Shown here: one piece after another, positions 7,037 to 13,682 of the stretch
Position numbering within the stretch: the stretch's first letter is position 1
How the letters are laid out: the number at the start of each line of letters is the position of its first letter
Assembly (NCBI GenBank): GCA_963582805.1
Contig: CAUZTZ010000080.1
Coordinates: 1 to 13,682 of the forward strand
Origin: GCA-2687515 sp963582805
GTDB taxonomy: Bacteria > Pseudomonadota > Alphaproteobacteria > Rhodospirillales > UBA2165
Length of the DNA: 13,682 nucleotides
Direction of reading: 5' to 3'
Made by a program: the position numbers and the translations under genes
The notes under the pieces: model-generated
Told to the model about the DNA's origin: nothing
Seen by the model: only the letters and a program-made list of their open reading frames with translations
The model's database searches: none

Positions 7037-7957
7037 TCAGCCGGCGCCGAGGCACCAGGCGAGGATGCCCTTCTGCGCGTGCAGCCGGTTTTCGGCTTCG
7101 TCCCAGACCACCGATTGCGCTCCGTCGATCACCTCTTCGGTTACTTCATCGCCCCGGTGCGCCGGCAGGCAATGCATGAACAACGCGTCCGGCCCGGCCT
7201 TGGCCATCAGCTTTGCATCTACCTGATAGGGGGCCAGCAACTGGTTGCGGCGGGCGCGATCTTCATCGTCGCCCATGGACACCCAGGTATCGGTGACGAT
7301 GCAATCGGCGCCGGCGGCGGCGGCGGCGGCATCGTCGGTTACCAATATATCGGCGCCTTCGGCGTGCGCCCATTCGATCAATACCTTGGGCAGCGACAGC
7401 GAAGCGGGCGTCGCGCACCGAAACTGGAAGCCAAGCCTCACCGCCGCGTGCAGCCACGATACGGCGACATTATTGCCATCGCCGATCCAGGCGATCTGTT
7501 TGCCTTCGATGGCGCCCAGATGGTCCTCGAAGGTCATGATATCGGCCATGATCTGGCACGGGTGCGAGGCGTCGGTCAGGCCGTTGATCACCGGCACCGA
7601 CGCGTATTCGGCCAGCTCGGTCAGCTTGCCGGGATCATCGGTGCGGATCATGATGGCGTCGGCGTAGCGCGACAACACGCGCGCCGTATCGGCGATGGTT
7701 TCGCCCCGGCCCAATTGCGAATCCCGCTCGCCCAGCACCACGCAACTGCCGCCCAGCTCCTTCATGCCGACCTCGAACGACACCCGCGTCCGCGTCGACG
7801 GTTTCTCGAAGATCATCACCAGCACCTTGCCGGCCGCCAATCCGGGCTCATTCTGGACGCGCAGCGCGTTCGCCTGGATCAGCATGGCGCGCAAAGCCGC
7901 GCCCTCGAACTGATCCAGGTCGAGGAAATGGCGCAATGTGCCGTTGGTTTCGCTCAT
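7037..7957 (-). CDS. argF: Ornithine carbamoyltransferase
   Basis: A 306-residue enzyme that joins carbamoyl phosphate to ornithine to make citrulline in arginine synthesis. Motifs: STRTR at 54-58 (carbamoyl-phosphate binding), HPCQ at 132-135, DTWVSMG at 223-229 (the ornithine-binding DxxxSMG loop) and HCLPAHRG at 262-269. The start is the ATG at 7957, which overlaps the argD stop as ATGA, so the two genes are translationally coupled. A TTG/ATG further upstream would lie inside argD. An alanine-rich segment (about 210-215), encoded by a GCC/CGG triplet run at 7312-7330, sits between the ADILVTDDA and ADCIVTDTW strands. The length is normal. Confidence 0.97.
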   Translation of the reverse strand: MSETNGTLRHFLDLDQFEGAALRAMLIQANALRVQNEPGLAAGKVLVMIFEKPSTRTRVSFEVGMKELGGSCVVLGERDSQLGRGETIADTARVLSRYADAIMIRTDDPGKLTELAEYASVPVINGLTDASHPCQIMADIMTFEDHLGAIEGKQIAWIGDGNNVAVSWLHAAVRLGFQFRCATPASLSLPKVLIEWAHAEGADILVTDDAAAAAAGADCIVTDTWVSMGDDEDRARRNQLLAPYQVDAKLMAKAGPDALFMHCLPAHRGDEVTEEVIDGAQSVVWDEAENRLHAQKGILAWCLGAG

Positions 7958-9129
7958 GGCGCTTGGGCGGCGGCGCAAACCTTGTCGAAGGCTTCCACGG
8001 CCTCGTCGATTTCATTTTGTTGGACAATCAGCGGCGGGATGAAACGCACCACATTATCGCCGGCGGGAATAACCAGCACGTTCTCCGCCTCCATCGCCTT
8101 GACCAGATCCAGATTGGTGGCGTGGCAGCTGATGCCGACCAAAAGCCCTTCGCCGCGCACGTCTTTCAAGATTTTGGGATGCTTTTCGCCAAGCGCCGCC
8201 AATCGTTCTTTTAGATATTTGCCCATCGCCTGGACGTGGCCCAGGAAGCCGTCTTCGAGGATCACATCCAGCACCGCGTTGGCCGCCGCCATGGCCACCG
8301 GGTTGCCGCCGAAGGTGGAGCCGTGACTGCCCGGCGCCATGCCGGTGCTGGCGCGCTCGTTGGCCAGGCAGGCGCCGACGGCAATGCCGCCGCCGAGGCC
8401 CTTGGCCAAGGACATCACGTCGGGTTCCATATCCGACCATTCATAGGCAAACAATTTGCCGGTCCGCCCGACGCCGGTCTGCACCTCGTCGAAGAACAGC
8501 AAGAGGCCAAACTCATCGGCGGTGGCGCGCAGCCGTTTCAGGTAATCGGGCTCCGCATAATGGATGCCGCCCTCGCCCTGGATCGGTTCCACCAGAATGC
8601 CCGCCGTGGCATCGGTGATGGCGGCGCGCATTTCGTTGATATTGCCGAACGCCACCTGATCGAAGCCGTCCAGGAGGGGAGAAAAGCCCTGCATGTGCTT
8701 CTCCTGCTTGGCCGCCGAAATGGTCGCCAAGGTGCGGCCGTGAAAGCTGCCCGAACAGGTGATGATCCGGTTTTTCTCCGGATGGCCGGCTTCCACTTGA
8801 TAGCGGCGCACCAGTTTGAGCCCGGCTTCCACCGCCTCGGCGCCGGAATTGCAAAAGAACACCGACGACGCAAAGCTGTTGTCGGCAAGCCGCCTCGCCA
8901 TGCGTTCCTGTTCCGGGATGACGTAGAGGTTGGAATAGTGCAGCAGCTTATCCACCTGGGCGTGAAGGGCCGCCAATAAGTGCGGATGGCTGTGGCCGAG
9001 GGAGGTCACCGCGATCCCCGATCCGAAATCGAGGATGCGCCGGCCGTCTTCGGTGAACATGTAAACGCCTTCGCCGCGATCGAACGCAATGTCGGACGGT
9101 GCGTAGGTGGTCATGACAGCGGAATTCAC
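7954..9129 (-). CDS. argD: Acetylornithine aminotransferase (PLP-dependent, class III)
   Basis: The 391-residue enzyme converts N-acetylglutamate semialdehyde to N-acetylornithine using pyridoxal phosphate. Numbering from the GTG start, visible motifs are NSGAEA at 94-99, SFHGRT at 128-133, EPIQGEGG at 181-188, FDEVQTGVGRTG at 213-224 and the PLP lysine Lys243 in SLAKGLGGG. The GTG at 9129 is preferred over the ATG at 9114 because GAGGAG lies 7 bases before it, while the ATG has nothing. It also yields the N-terminus MNSAVMTTYAPSDIAF, which fits alphaproteobacterial ArgD proteins. It is the first gene of argD-argF-hslO-lipoprotein and divergent from recX. Confidence 0.97.
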   Translation of the reverse strand: MNSAVMTTYAPSDIAFDRGEGVYMFTEDGRRILDFGSGIAVTSLGHSHPHLLAALHAQVDKLLHYSNLYVIPEQERMARRLADNSFASSVFFCNSGAEAVEAGLKLVRRYQVEAGHPEKNRIITCSGSFHGRTLATISAAKQEKHMQGFSPLLDGFDQVAFGNINEMRAAITDATAGILVEPIQGEGGIHYAEPDYLKRLRATADEFGLLLFFDEVQTGVGRTGKLFAYEWSDMEPDVMSLAKGLGGGIAVGACLANERASTGMAPGSHGSTFGGNPVAMAAANAVLDVILEDGFLGHVQAMGKYLKERLAALGEKHPKILKDVRGEGLLVGISCHATNLDLVKAMEAENVLVIPAGDNVVRFIPPLIVQQNEIDEAVEAFDKVCAAAQAP

Positions 9130-9136
9130 GGCGGCT

Positions 9137-9190
9137 CTCCTCGGTAACGCCGGGCACCCAAATTTTAAGGCCCGTAATGATAAAAAGGAA
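9137..9190 (-). promoter_or_regulatory. argD ribosome binding site and possible -10 box
   Basis: On the minus strand GAGGAG (9142-9137) sits 7 bases before the GTG start of argD and decides that start. Further upstream TAAAAT (9167-9162) matches five of six -10 consensus bases. At the -35 position 17 bases further (9190-9185) TTCCTT is a poor match. I see no clear ArgR-type operator in the rest of the argD-recX gap (9130-9365), and no other gene there. The Shine-Dalgarno site is well supported; the promoter is weak. Confidence 0.45.
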
Positions 9191-9365
9191 CGGTGCGGTG
9201 TCCGCTCCGTCCCGGAAAGCCGCGCAGTATCTGCGCCGTAGCTGGCGCTGTCAACGGCAAAGCCAGGCAACGGACGCCACTGACTTCTGGGCTCGGGCGG
9301 GGGAATTTGGTAAGCTCGCGCCGCGCCCCGCCAACCCGCTTCACCAACCCGCCCAAGGCAGCCAA

Positions 9366-9962
9366 TTGGACAAATCGGACCGCAAGGACAAACCCCGGCC
9401 AGGGCCGAAAAAGCCTCGCAAGGCGACGCCCAAGTCGCTGGAGAACGCTGCCCATTACCATCTACAGCGATTTTCGTCGTCGTCGGAGAACTTGCGCCGG
9501 GTGCTTGGCCGCCGGGTGGAACGCTCGGCCGAGGCTCATGATACCGACCGCGCCGAAGGCCTGGCCGCCATCGATGATATTATCGCCAGGTTCGAGCGCG
9601 CCGGTCTGTTGAACGATGCGGTCTATGGGTTGGCGCGCGCCACCAGCCTCAACCGGCGCGGCCTATCGGCGCGCGCCATCAACGCCAAACTGCGCGAAAA
9701 AGGCTTGAGCGCAGACGTGATCGAGGCGGCCATCGCGGCCTTGGCGAAAAACCACGCCGAGCCCGAATTCGCCGCCGCCGCCGCCTATGCAAGGCGCCGC
9801 CGGCTTGGCCCCTACCGGCCGCCCGAAGCCCGCTTCGAGCGGCGCGAGCGGGATCTCGGCGCCATGGCCCGGTCCGGGTTCGGTTATGATTTGTCGCTCC
9901 GCGTTATCGATGCCGAAGATATCGATGCCTTGGAGGCCGAAGCGGTTAGCCCGAATATGTAA
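9366..9962 (+). CDS. recX: Regulatory protein RecX
   Basis: RecX proteins bind RecA filaments and dampen recombination and the SOS response. This 198-residue product shows the alpha-helical RecX repeats: a first segment SLENAAHYHLQRFSSSSENL (24-43) followed by RRVLGRR, then GLLNDAVYGLARATSLNRRG (80-99) followed by SARAINAKLREKGLS, and a C-terminal YARRRRLGPYR (141-151). The start is taken as TTG at 9366 because AAGG lies 7 bases upstream and the encoded start precedes a lysine-rich tail like that of other alphaproteobacterial RecX proteins. The open frame continues upstream to 9177, but that stretch does not look like protein. No ATG exists between 9177 and the core of the gene. No recA is nearby, so it is expressed on its own. 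The 3' end overlaps that of the convergent cyclase gene by 17 bases. Confidence 0.85.
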   Translation: MDKSDRKDKPRPGPKKPRKATPKSLENAAHYHLQRFSSSSENLRRVLGRRVERSAEAHDTDRAEGLAAIDDIIARFERAGLLNDAVYGLARATSLNRRGLSARAINAKLREKGLSADVIEAAIAALAKNHAEPEFAAAAAYARRRRLGPYRPPEARFERRERDLGAMARSGFGYDLSLRVIDAEDIDALEAEAVSPNM

Positions 9963-11412
9963 CCCCGTAGACCGTCACTTCCTGGGTTTTGCCACGGATC
10001 GGCATGGCGCCCATGGCGGTGAATTCGAAGCCGGCGCCGGCGCCGGCCTCGGTCTTGGTTTCTTCGGAAATCATAATGCGGGTTTCGAATTTTTTGTTCA
10101 ATTGTTCGAGCCTGGCGGCGATGTTTACCGCATCGCCGTGGACCGTGTAGTTCAGCCGGTTGCCGGCGCCCACCGATCCGGCAAACACATGGCCGGTATT
10201 GACGCCGATGCGGGTGTTCATTTTGCCCACCGATTTGAATTCGTGCACCGCCAGAGCGGCCTGAATTTCGAGCGCGGTTGCGATGGCGGCCCGCGCATGA
10301 TCCGGGTGTTCCACCGGCACGTTGAAAGTGACCAGCAGGGCATCACCCTGGAACTGGTTGACGATGCCGCCATGGGCATCGATGACGCCGATCACCAGCT
10401 CGAAATACTCGTTCAACAGATCGACGATCTGGGCCGGATTTAACGTCTCGGAGATGGCGGTGAAGCCCTCGATATCCGTATAAAGAATGGTCGCCAGCTT
10501 GTTCTGCGGTTCGAACTCGCCCTGATTTTGCAGGATCGCGTCGGCCACTGATCGCGGCACGTAGCGCCCGAACGTTTCCTTGATGAAATCGCGCTCGCGC
10601 ACCTGATCCAGCATGTCGTTGAAACCGGCCGCCAGACCGCCGATCTCATCGTTGGTGATGACCGGCGTCTTGACGTCCAAATGGCCCTCGGCGTGGCGCT
10701 TCATGGCCCGGTGCAACATCTCCACCGGGCGCGCCATGCCCCGCTGGATAAAAAAGAACGTGGTTCCGGCCATCACCACGATGAGGATGAAATCGAACAG
10801 GAAGCCTTCGGCCGTGGTGACGCCTTGTAATTGGCGTACCTCGGGGAAGGCAAAAATCTCGAGGATCGCCAGGCTGACCGGAATAACGCCGACGGCGACA
10901 AAGGCGGCGATCGCCTTGCTGCGGAGGCGGGCGCCGGTGGGGCTGAGAATTTCGCCGGAGGCTTCGAAGATAGTAATCTTCAAGATCGCCGCGTAATCGT
11001 TGATCAGGAAGAATATGAAAATGCCGACGAAGGTGCAAAACAGAACAATCATCGACAAATAGAACGGCGTCGTAACCGCCGCATCGCACCCGGGGCAGGC
11101 GGCGCCGAGCACGAAAAAAGCAATGACAAGCAAAACGCCGACCAATAGGGCCGCCCAGGCCGCCGAGATCAGCGCCAATCCATTGATGCGCCGATGCGCG
11201 CCTGTCAGATCAACGTCGCCCCTAAGGTAGCGTTGTACCGGGCGGAATATGACCCAGGCGCCGGCCAGATTAAGGATCACCAACACGGTCAAATTCATCG
11301 GCAGCGCAATGATCAGGTTTTCGAATTGCCCAGCGATGGTCATGAAGGTGACAAACGCGAACATATGAAACACGGCGATGCCGAGCATGCGAACGAGGTA
11401 TCGGGTCTGCAT
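9946..11412 (-). CDS. Membrane class III adenylate/guanylate cyclase with HAMP domain
   Basis: Numbering from the ATG at 11412 (488 residues), six likely membrane helices (about 9-28, 38-57, 79-103, 117-138, 168-188, 206-223) are followed by a HAMP linker (about 224-276), a short ETFGRYVPRSVADAIL helix, and a class III cyclase domain (about 305-440). This 6TM-HAMP-cyclase layout resembles mycobacterial Rv1319c-type cyclases. Both metal aspartates are present (Asp313 in YTDIEGF, Asp357 in QGDAL), as are the transition-state Asn430 and Arg434 in GDAVNIAAR. The base-recognition lysine, four residues before the second metal Asp, is Gln353 (sequence NQFQGD), and its partner position is Thr423. ATP versus GTP preference therefore cannot be read with confidence. 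A TTG at 11478 would add 22 residues; neither start has a good Shine-Dalgarno sequence. The signal sensed is unknown; a CPGC pair lies in the loop near 107-109. Confidence 0.9.
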   Translation of the reverse strand: MQTRYLVRMLGIAVFHMFAFVTFMTIAGQFENLIIALPMNLTVLVILNLAGAWVIFRPVQRYLRGDVDLTGAHRRINGLALISAAWAALLVGVLLVIAFFVLGAACPGCDAAVTTPFYLSMIVLFCTFVGIFIFFLINDYAAILKITIFEASGEILSPTGARLRSKAIAAFVAVGVIPVSLAILEIFAFPEVRQLQGVTTAEGFLFDFILIVVMAGTTFFFIQRGMARPVEMLHRAMKRHAEGHLDVKTPVITNDEIGGLAAGFNDMLDQVRERDFIKETFGRYVPRSVADAILQNQGEFEPQNKLATILYTDIEGFTAISETLNPAQIVDLLNEYFELVIGVIDAHGGIVNQFQGDALLVTFNVPVEHPDHARAAIATALEIQAALAVHEFKSVGKMNTRIGVNTGHVFAGSVGAGNRLNYTVHGDAVNIAARLEQLNKKFETRIMISEETKTEAGAGAGFEFTAMGAMPIRGKTQEVTVYGVTYSG

Positions 11413-11443
11413 CCACTCAGAGTAAACCGGGCTCGCATATTGG

Positions 11444-11483
11444 GCAAATGCCAGGCTTGGCAAATGCCGTTTGAGCAAATGCC
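11444..11483. repeat. Three copies of the 9-mer GCAAATGCC
   Basis: GCAAATGCC occurs at 11444-11452, 11460-11468 and 11475-11483, with start-to-start distances of 16 and 15 bases. Each copy with its neighbours is partly self-complementary (GGCA..TGCC). CCAGGC/GCCTGG segments at 11451-11456 and 11482-11487 could pair around the middle copy. It lies in the short gap between the transglycosylase stop and the cyclase ATG. If the cyclase started at the TTG at 11478, most of it would be coding. The repeats are plain to see; a regulatory role is speculation. Confidence 0.6.
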
Positions 11484-11492
11484 TGGATGGGA

Positions 11493-12407
11493 TCAGCGGC
11501 GCCCGAACGTGTTGACGGCCCGGTCACGCCGCCAGGCCTGCATTTGCTGGCGCCGTTTGGCGGCGAAACTGGTTTTGCCTTTGACCAGCTCCTGATTTTG
11601 GTGGCGCAAGGTGTTGGCGCGCCGCAGCGCGGCGGTTTCGGCCTGGTAGTTGGGGCCCATGCGGCCGCGCCGCCAGGCTTTCAATTCCTCCAGGGAACGG
11701 ACCTTTTTCGAGCCGCCCCGCTCCGCATTGATGCGCGCGCGAAAGCGCGCATTGAGGACAGCGGTCAACGAAATTTGCGATTCCGGGTCCAGATAAGCCG
11801 GGTCCGGAGAGGCCAGGGGGCCGAGATTGGCGAGATTGCCGCCGCCGGTGCTCTGCCAAAGGGACAGAACCTTGTTCTTATAGGAAACGTTGCGCAAGGG
11901 ATCGCTGGAATGGTAGTTGGCCGCCGCCTGTGGCCAGGATTGGGTGGCGCCGTGCAGACCCTTCAAAAACTTGGCCGCGTAGGCGACATTGGCGGTTGGA
12001 TCGAAGGCCTCGTTCAGACTGGCGAAGGCGCGCGGATGATAGCGGAGATTGATCTGCATGCAGCCCACATCGATATTGGTGACGCCGGCCCTGCGCAGCC
12101 GGTTGACGGCGACGATGGCTTCGATCTTGGATTTGAAGTAAAGGCCCCGGCCCTTGGCCATAACGGTCCAGGGCCAGGCAAATATTTCCTGCTTTTGCTC
12201 CGACCAGCGGCCGGTTTCGGCCAAGGATATGGCGGTCAGAAGATGCCGCGGGATGCCCTGCTCCCGCTCCGCCTTTTCGGTAAAGGTGCGGCAAGTATTT
12301 GCTTTAAAATCAGGAGTTTGCTTGGCCGCGGCGCCCGCGGTCCAGACGCTGGCGGCAAGGCTTAGAAGAGCCGTAATGGCCAAAGGTTTCACGCGCATAT
12401 CAATCAT
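11493..12407 (-). CDS. Secreted lytic transglycosylase (SLT domain) with basic C-terminal tail
   Basis: The 304-residue protein begins with a signal peptide (basic MIDMRVK, a hydrophobic core, then likely cleavage after GAAA near residue 28), so it acts in the periplasm on peptidoglycan. The SLT-like domain shows the catalytic Glu64 in SLAETGRW, IFAWPWTV (about 75-82), VGCMQINLRYHP (114-125) and FDPTANVAYAAKFL (135-148), the usual order of this family. After about residue 190 there is no recognised domain: the tail of roughly 110 residues is very rich in Arg, Ala and Gln and holds two similar AWRRxR segments, one near 250 and one about 40 residues later. The ATG at 12407 was chosen for AGGA five bases upstream; an ATG nine bases later is possible. 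The cyclase gene follows on the same strand. Confidence 0.82.
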   Translation of the reverse strand: MIDMRVKPLAITALLSLAASVWTAGAAAKQTPDFKANTCRTFTEKAEREQGIPRHLLTAISLAETGRWSEQKQEIFAWPWTVMAKGRGLYFKSKIEAIVAVNRLRRAGVTNIDVGCMQINLRYHPRAFASLNEAFDPTANVAYAAKFLKGLHGATQSWPQAAANYHSSDPLRNVSYKNKVLSLWQSTGGGNLANLGPLASPDPAYLDPESQISLTAVLNARFRARINAERGGSKKVRSLEELKAWRRGRMGPNYQAETAALRRANTLRHQNQELVKGKTSFAAKRRQQMQAWRRDRAVNTFGRR

Positions 12408-12498
12408 TCCCGTCCTGCCGATTTTCTCGGTCTGGTAAAACCTACGCAATCCCCATGCCAATATGGCCGCGAATCAACGGAAATTGCTTTTGAAATTG

Positions 12499-13389
12499 TT
12501 ATTCGGCGGCTAGCTGGGAAAGTTCGGCGTCGGCCAATTGGGCGATCAAATGGCTGATATCGCGCTTGAGGCTCTCGAAACCAGGGCCCCGTTCGACGCG
12601 CGCCTCGTTCATATAGAGGTGGCGGTTTATTTCGATCTGCAGGGCCTGGACCTGGTTGCGGGGTTTGCCGTAATGGCGCGTGGTATAGCCGCCCGAATAA
12701 GGATTGTTCTGGCGCACCACATAGCCGGCGGCGCGCAAGGTGCTATCGGCCAGCGTCATCAATTCCGGCGCGCAGGTTTCGCCGTGATTATTGCCGAGCA
12801 CAAAATCGACCCGCTGGGTGCCGTGGTCCCGGTCCATGGGTCCGCCGACCGAGGGCATGGAATGACAATCGATCAGGATGCAGCGCCCGAACCGCTCCTT
12901 GGTTTGGGCGATCAGACCGGCCAGCGCCTGATGATAGGGCATATAGGTGCCTTCAATGCGCCGCTTGGCTTCGGCAAACAGGATTTTACCGTCATAGATT
13001 TCCTCGCCGTTGGAAACCACCCGGGCGACGGTGCCGAGGCCGGCATAGACGCGGGCCGACGAAGTGTTCACATAGCGCGGCAATTTGTCTTCGAACATGC
13101 GCGGGTCCAACTCCCACGCTTCCCGGTTGGGGTCCACATAGGCGCGCGGAAACAAGGCCTTCAAAAGCGGCGCGCCATGGCCCGGCGCATCGGCGAACAA
13201 TTCATCGACAAAGCTGTCTTCGGATTTGCGGATTTCCAGGGCGTTGAGGCGCGATGCGGCGACAAACTGTTCGGGATAATTGCGCCCGGAATGGGGCGAC
13301 GCAAAGACGTAAGGGACCGATTGGAATTCGGGGCGATCAATCGCGAACGCCGGCGCCTCCCTATGCTGATCGTTGGCGGAATTTCTCAA
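12499..13389 (-). CDS. N-formylglutamate amidohydrolase family protein
   Basis: The 296-residue enzyme belongs to the zinc-dependent FGase family, which hydrolyses N-formylglutamate to glutamate and formate, the end step of one histidine-degradation route. Family motifs: ASPHSGRNYP at 30-39, DPNREAWELDPRMF at 86-99, LIDCHSMPS at 172-180 (metal-ligand candidates Asp174 and His176), GGYTTRHYG at 233-241 and LQIEINRHLYM at 250-260. The start is TTG at 13389, with GGAG six bases upstream; no ATG occurs until far into the conserved region, so TTG is the best choice. No other hut gene is near, so the true substrate may differ from N-formylglutamate. The 91-base gap to the transglycosylase (12408-12498) has no clear terminator. 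Confidence 0.88.
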   Translation of the reverse strand: MRNSANDQHREAPAFAIDRPEFQSVPYVFASPHSGRNYPEQFVAASRLNALEIRKSEDSFVDELFADAPGHGAPLLKALFPRAYVDPNREAWELDPRMFEDKLPRYVNTSSARVYAGLGTVARVVSNGEEIYDGKILFAEAKRRIEGTYMPYHQALAGLIAQTKERFGRCILIDCHSMPSVGGPMDRDHGTQRVDFVLGNNHGETCAPELMTLADSTLRAAGYVVRQNNPYSGGYTTRHYGKPRNQVQALQIEINRHLYMNEARVERGPGFESLKRDISHLIAQLADAELSQLAAE

Positions 13390-13518
13390 CGCTCTCTCCG
13401 GTATTGCCGGCGCCGATTGCCGATGTTTTTTTGGTTGCCTGGCTCAGCCTACACGCGCCGGAGCTTGCGAAAAAGTCAAAAGTCCGCCAGCGCTCAGGCA
13501 CGGGACCCAAGCGCGGGC

Positions 13519-13548
13519 TTGCCTAACTTCGGCCATTCCATATATAAC
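13519..13548 (+). promoter_or_regulatory. Candidate promoter of tRNA-Val
   Basis: TTGCCT (13519-13524) and the AT-rich TATATAAC (13541-13548) lie just upstream of the tRNA gene. Taking TATAAC (13543-13548) as the -10 box gives an 18-base spacer; taking TATATA (13541-13546) gives 16. Either places transcription start about 5-10 bases before the mature 5' end at 13562. The rest of the 13390-13561 gap shows no gene. Confidence 0.5.
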
Positions 13549-13561
13549 CGGCGCGGAAATG

Positions 13562-13636
13562 GGGCGCGTAGCTCAGCGGGAGAGCACTGTGTTGACATCG
13601 CAGGGGTCGTTGGTTCAATCCCAACCGTGCCCACCA
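13562..13636 (+). tRNA. tRNA-Val(GAC)
   Basis: A full cloverleaf can be folded by eye over 75 bases. The acceptor stem pairs GGGCGCG with CGTGCCC (one G-T pair). The D stem is GCTC/GAGC and the anticodon stem CTGTG/CGCAG with loop TTGACAT. The T stem is GTTGG/CCAAC with loop TTCAATC. The anticodon GAC is at 13594-13596, reading GUC and GUU valine codons. The 3' CCA is encoded (13634-13636). The last 46 bases of the window show nothing further, apart from a short T run after the CCA. Confidence 0.97.
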
Positions 13637-13682
13637 TTTTCCTTTCCAGCTTGTTCCCCCAACATTTGATCCCTAGCATGCC

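Noticed and set aside
6956..8326. A 456-codon plus-strand frame over argF and argD
   Set aside because: Antisense to two well-supported enzymes; no protein family features.
9177..9365. N-terminal extension of RecX from the ATG at 9177
   Set aside because: The extra 63 residues are compositionally poor, have no Shine-Dalgarno site that fits, and would exceed the usual RecX length; the TTG at 9366 has AAGG at 7 bases.
13494..13679. A 61-residue minus-strand protein containing VGIEPTTPAMSTQ
   Set aside because: It is the antisense translation of the tRNA-Val gene, a well-known annotation artefact.

Overview
The window looks like chromosomal DNA of an alphaproteobacterium, possibly related to Rhodospirillales. 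The reasons are GC-rich, densely packed genes (about 60% GC by eye), the compact argD-argF-hslO order, alphaproteobacterial-style protein sequences, and a tRNA-Val(GAC) with its CCA end encoded. No phage, insertion sequence, CRISPR array or rRNA is visible. The genus cannot be read from the sequence.

Layout. Positions 1-178 are non-coding and carry a large imperfect inverted repeat whose arms are built of 9-base tandem units. Positions 179-3835 hold a divergent catabolic-looking module. On the minus strand is a carboxyltransferase-domain enzyme of the pyruvate carboxylase / oxaloacetate decarboxylase type that lacks a biotin domain. On the plus strand, as an operon, are a flavin-dependent luciferase-like monooxygenase and a protein resembling 4,5-dihydroxyphthalate decarboxylase. 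A PcaF-like thiolase (minus strand) follows convergently, 17 bases away. Together these suggest oxidation, decarboxylation and thiolysis of an aromatic or related carboxylic acid, but the substrate is unknown. A pterin-4a-carbinolamine dehydratase (plus strand) follows.

Positions 5497-9129 are a tight minus-strand operon: argD, argF (ATGA overlap with argD), hslO (10 bases after argF) and a lipoprotein of unknown function. It joins the last steps of arginine synthesis to the redox-activated chaperone Hsp33. Divergent from argD is recX (plus strand). Convergent with recX is a six-TM, HAMP-containing class III nucleotide cyclase (minus strand). Next come a secreted lytic transglycosylase and an N-formylglutamate amidohydrolase, both on the minus strand. 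The window ends with a tRNA-Val(GAC) gene that has a plausible promoter.

Several starts are not ATG: argD (GTG), recX (TTG) and the amidohydrolase (TTG). Each is supported by a Shine-Dalgarno sequence at normal spacing. No clearly new defence or mobile system is present. The most promising points are the uncharacterised divergent catabolic module, the inverted tandem repeat at the left edge, a hairpin between a Shine-Dalgarno-like sequence and the thiolase start, and a cyclase with unusual base-recognition residues.
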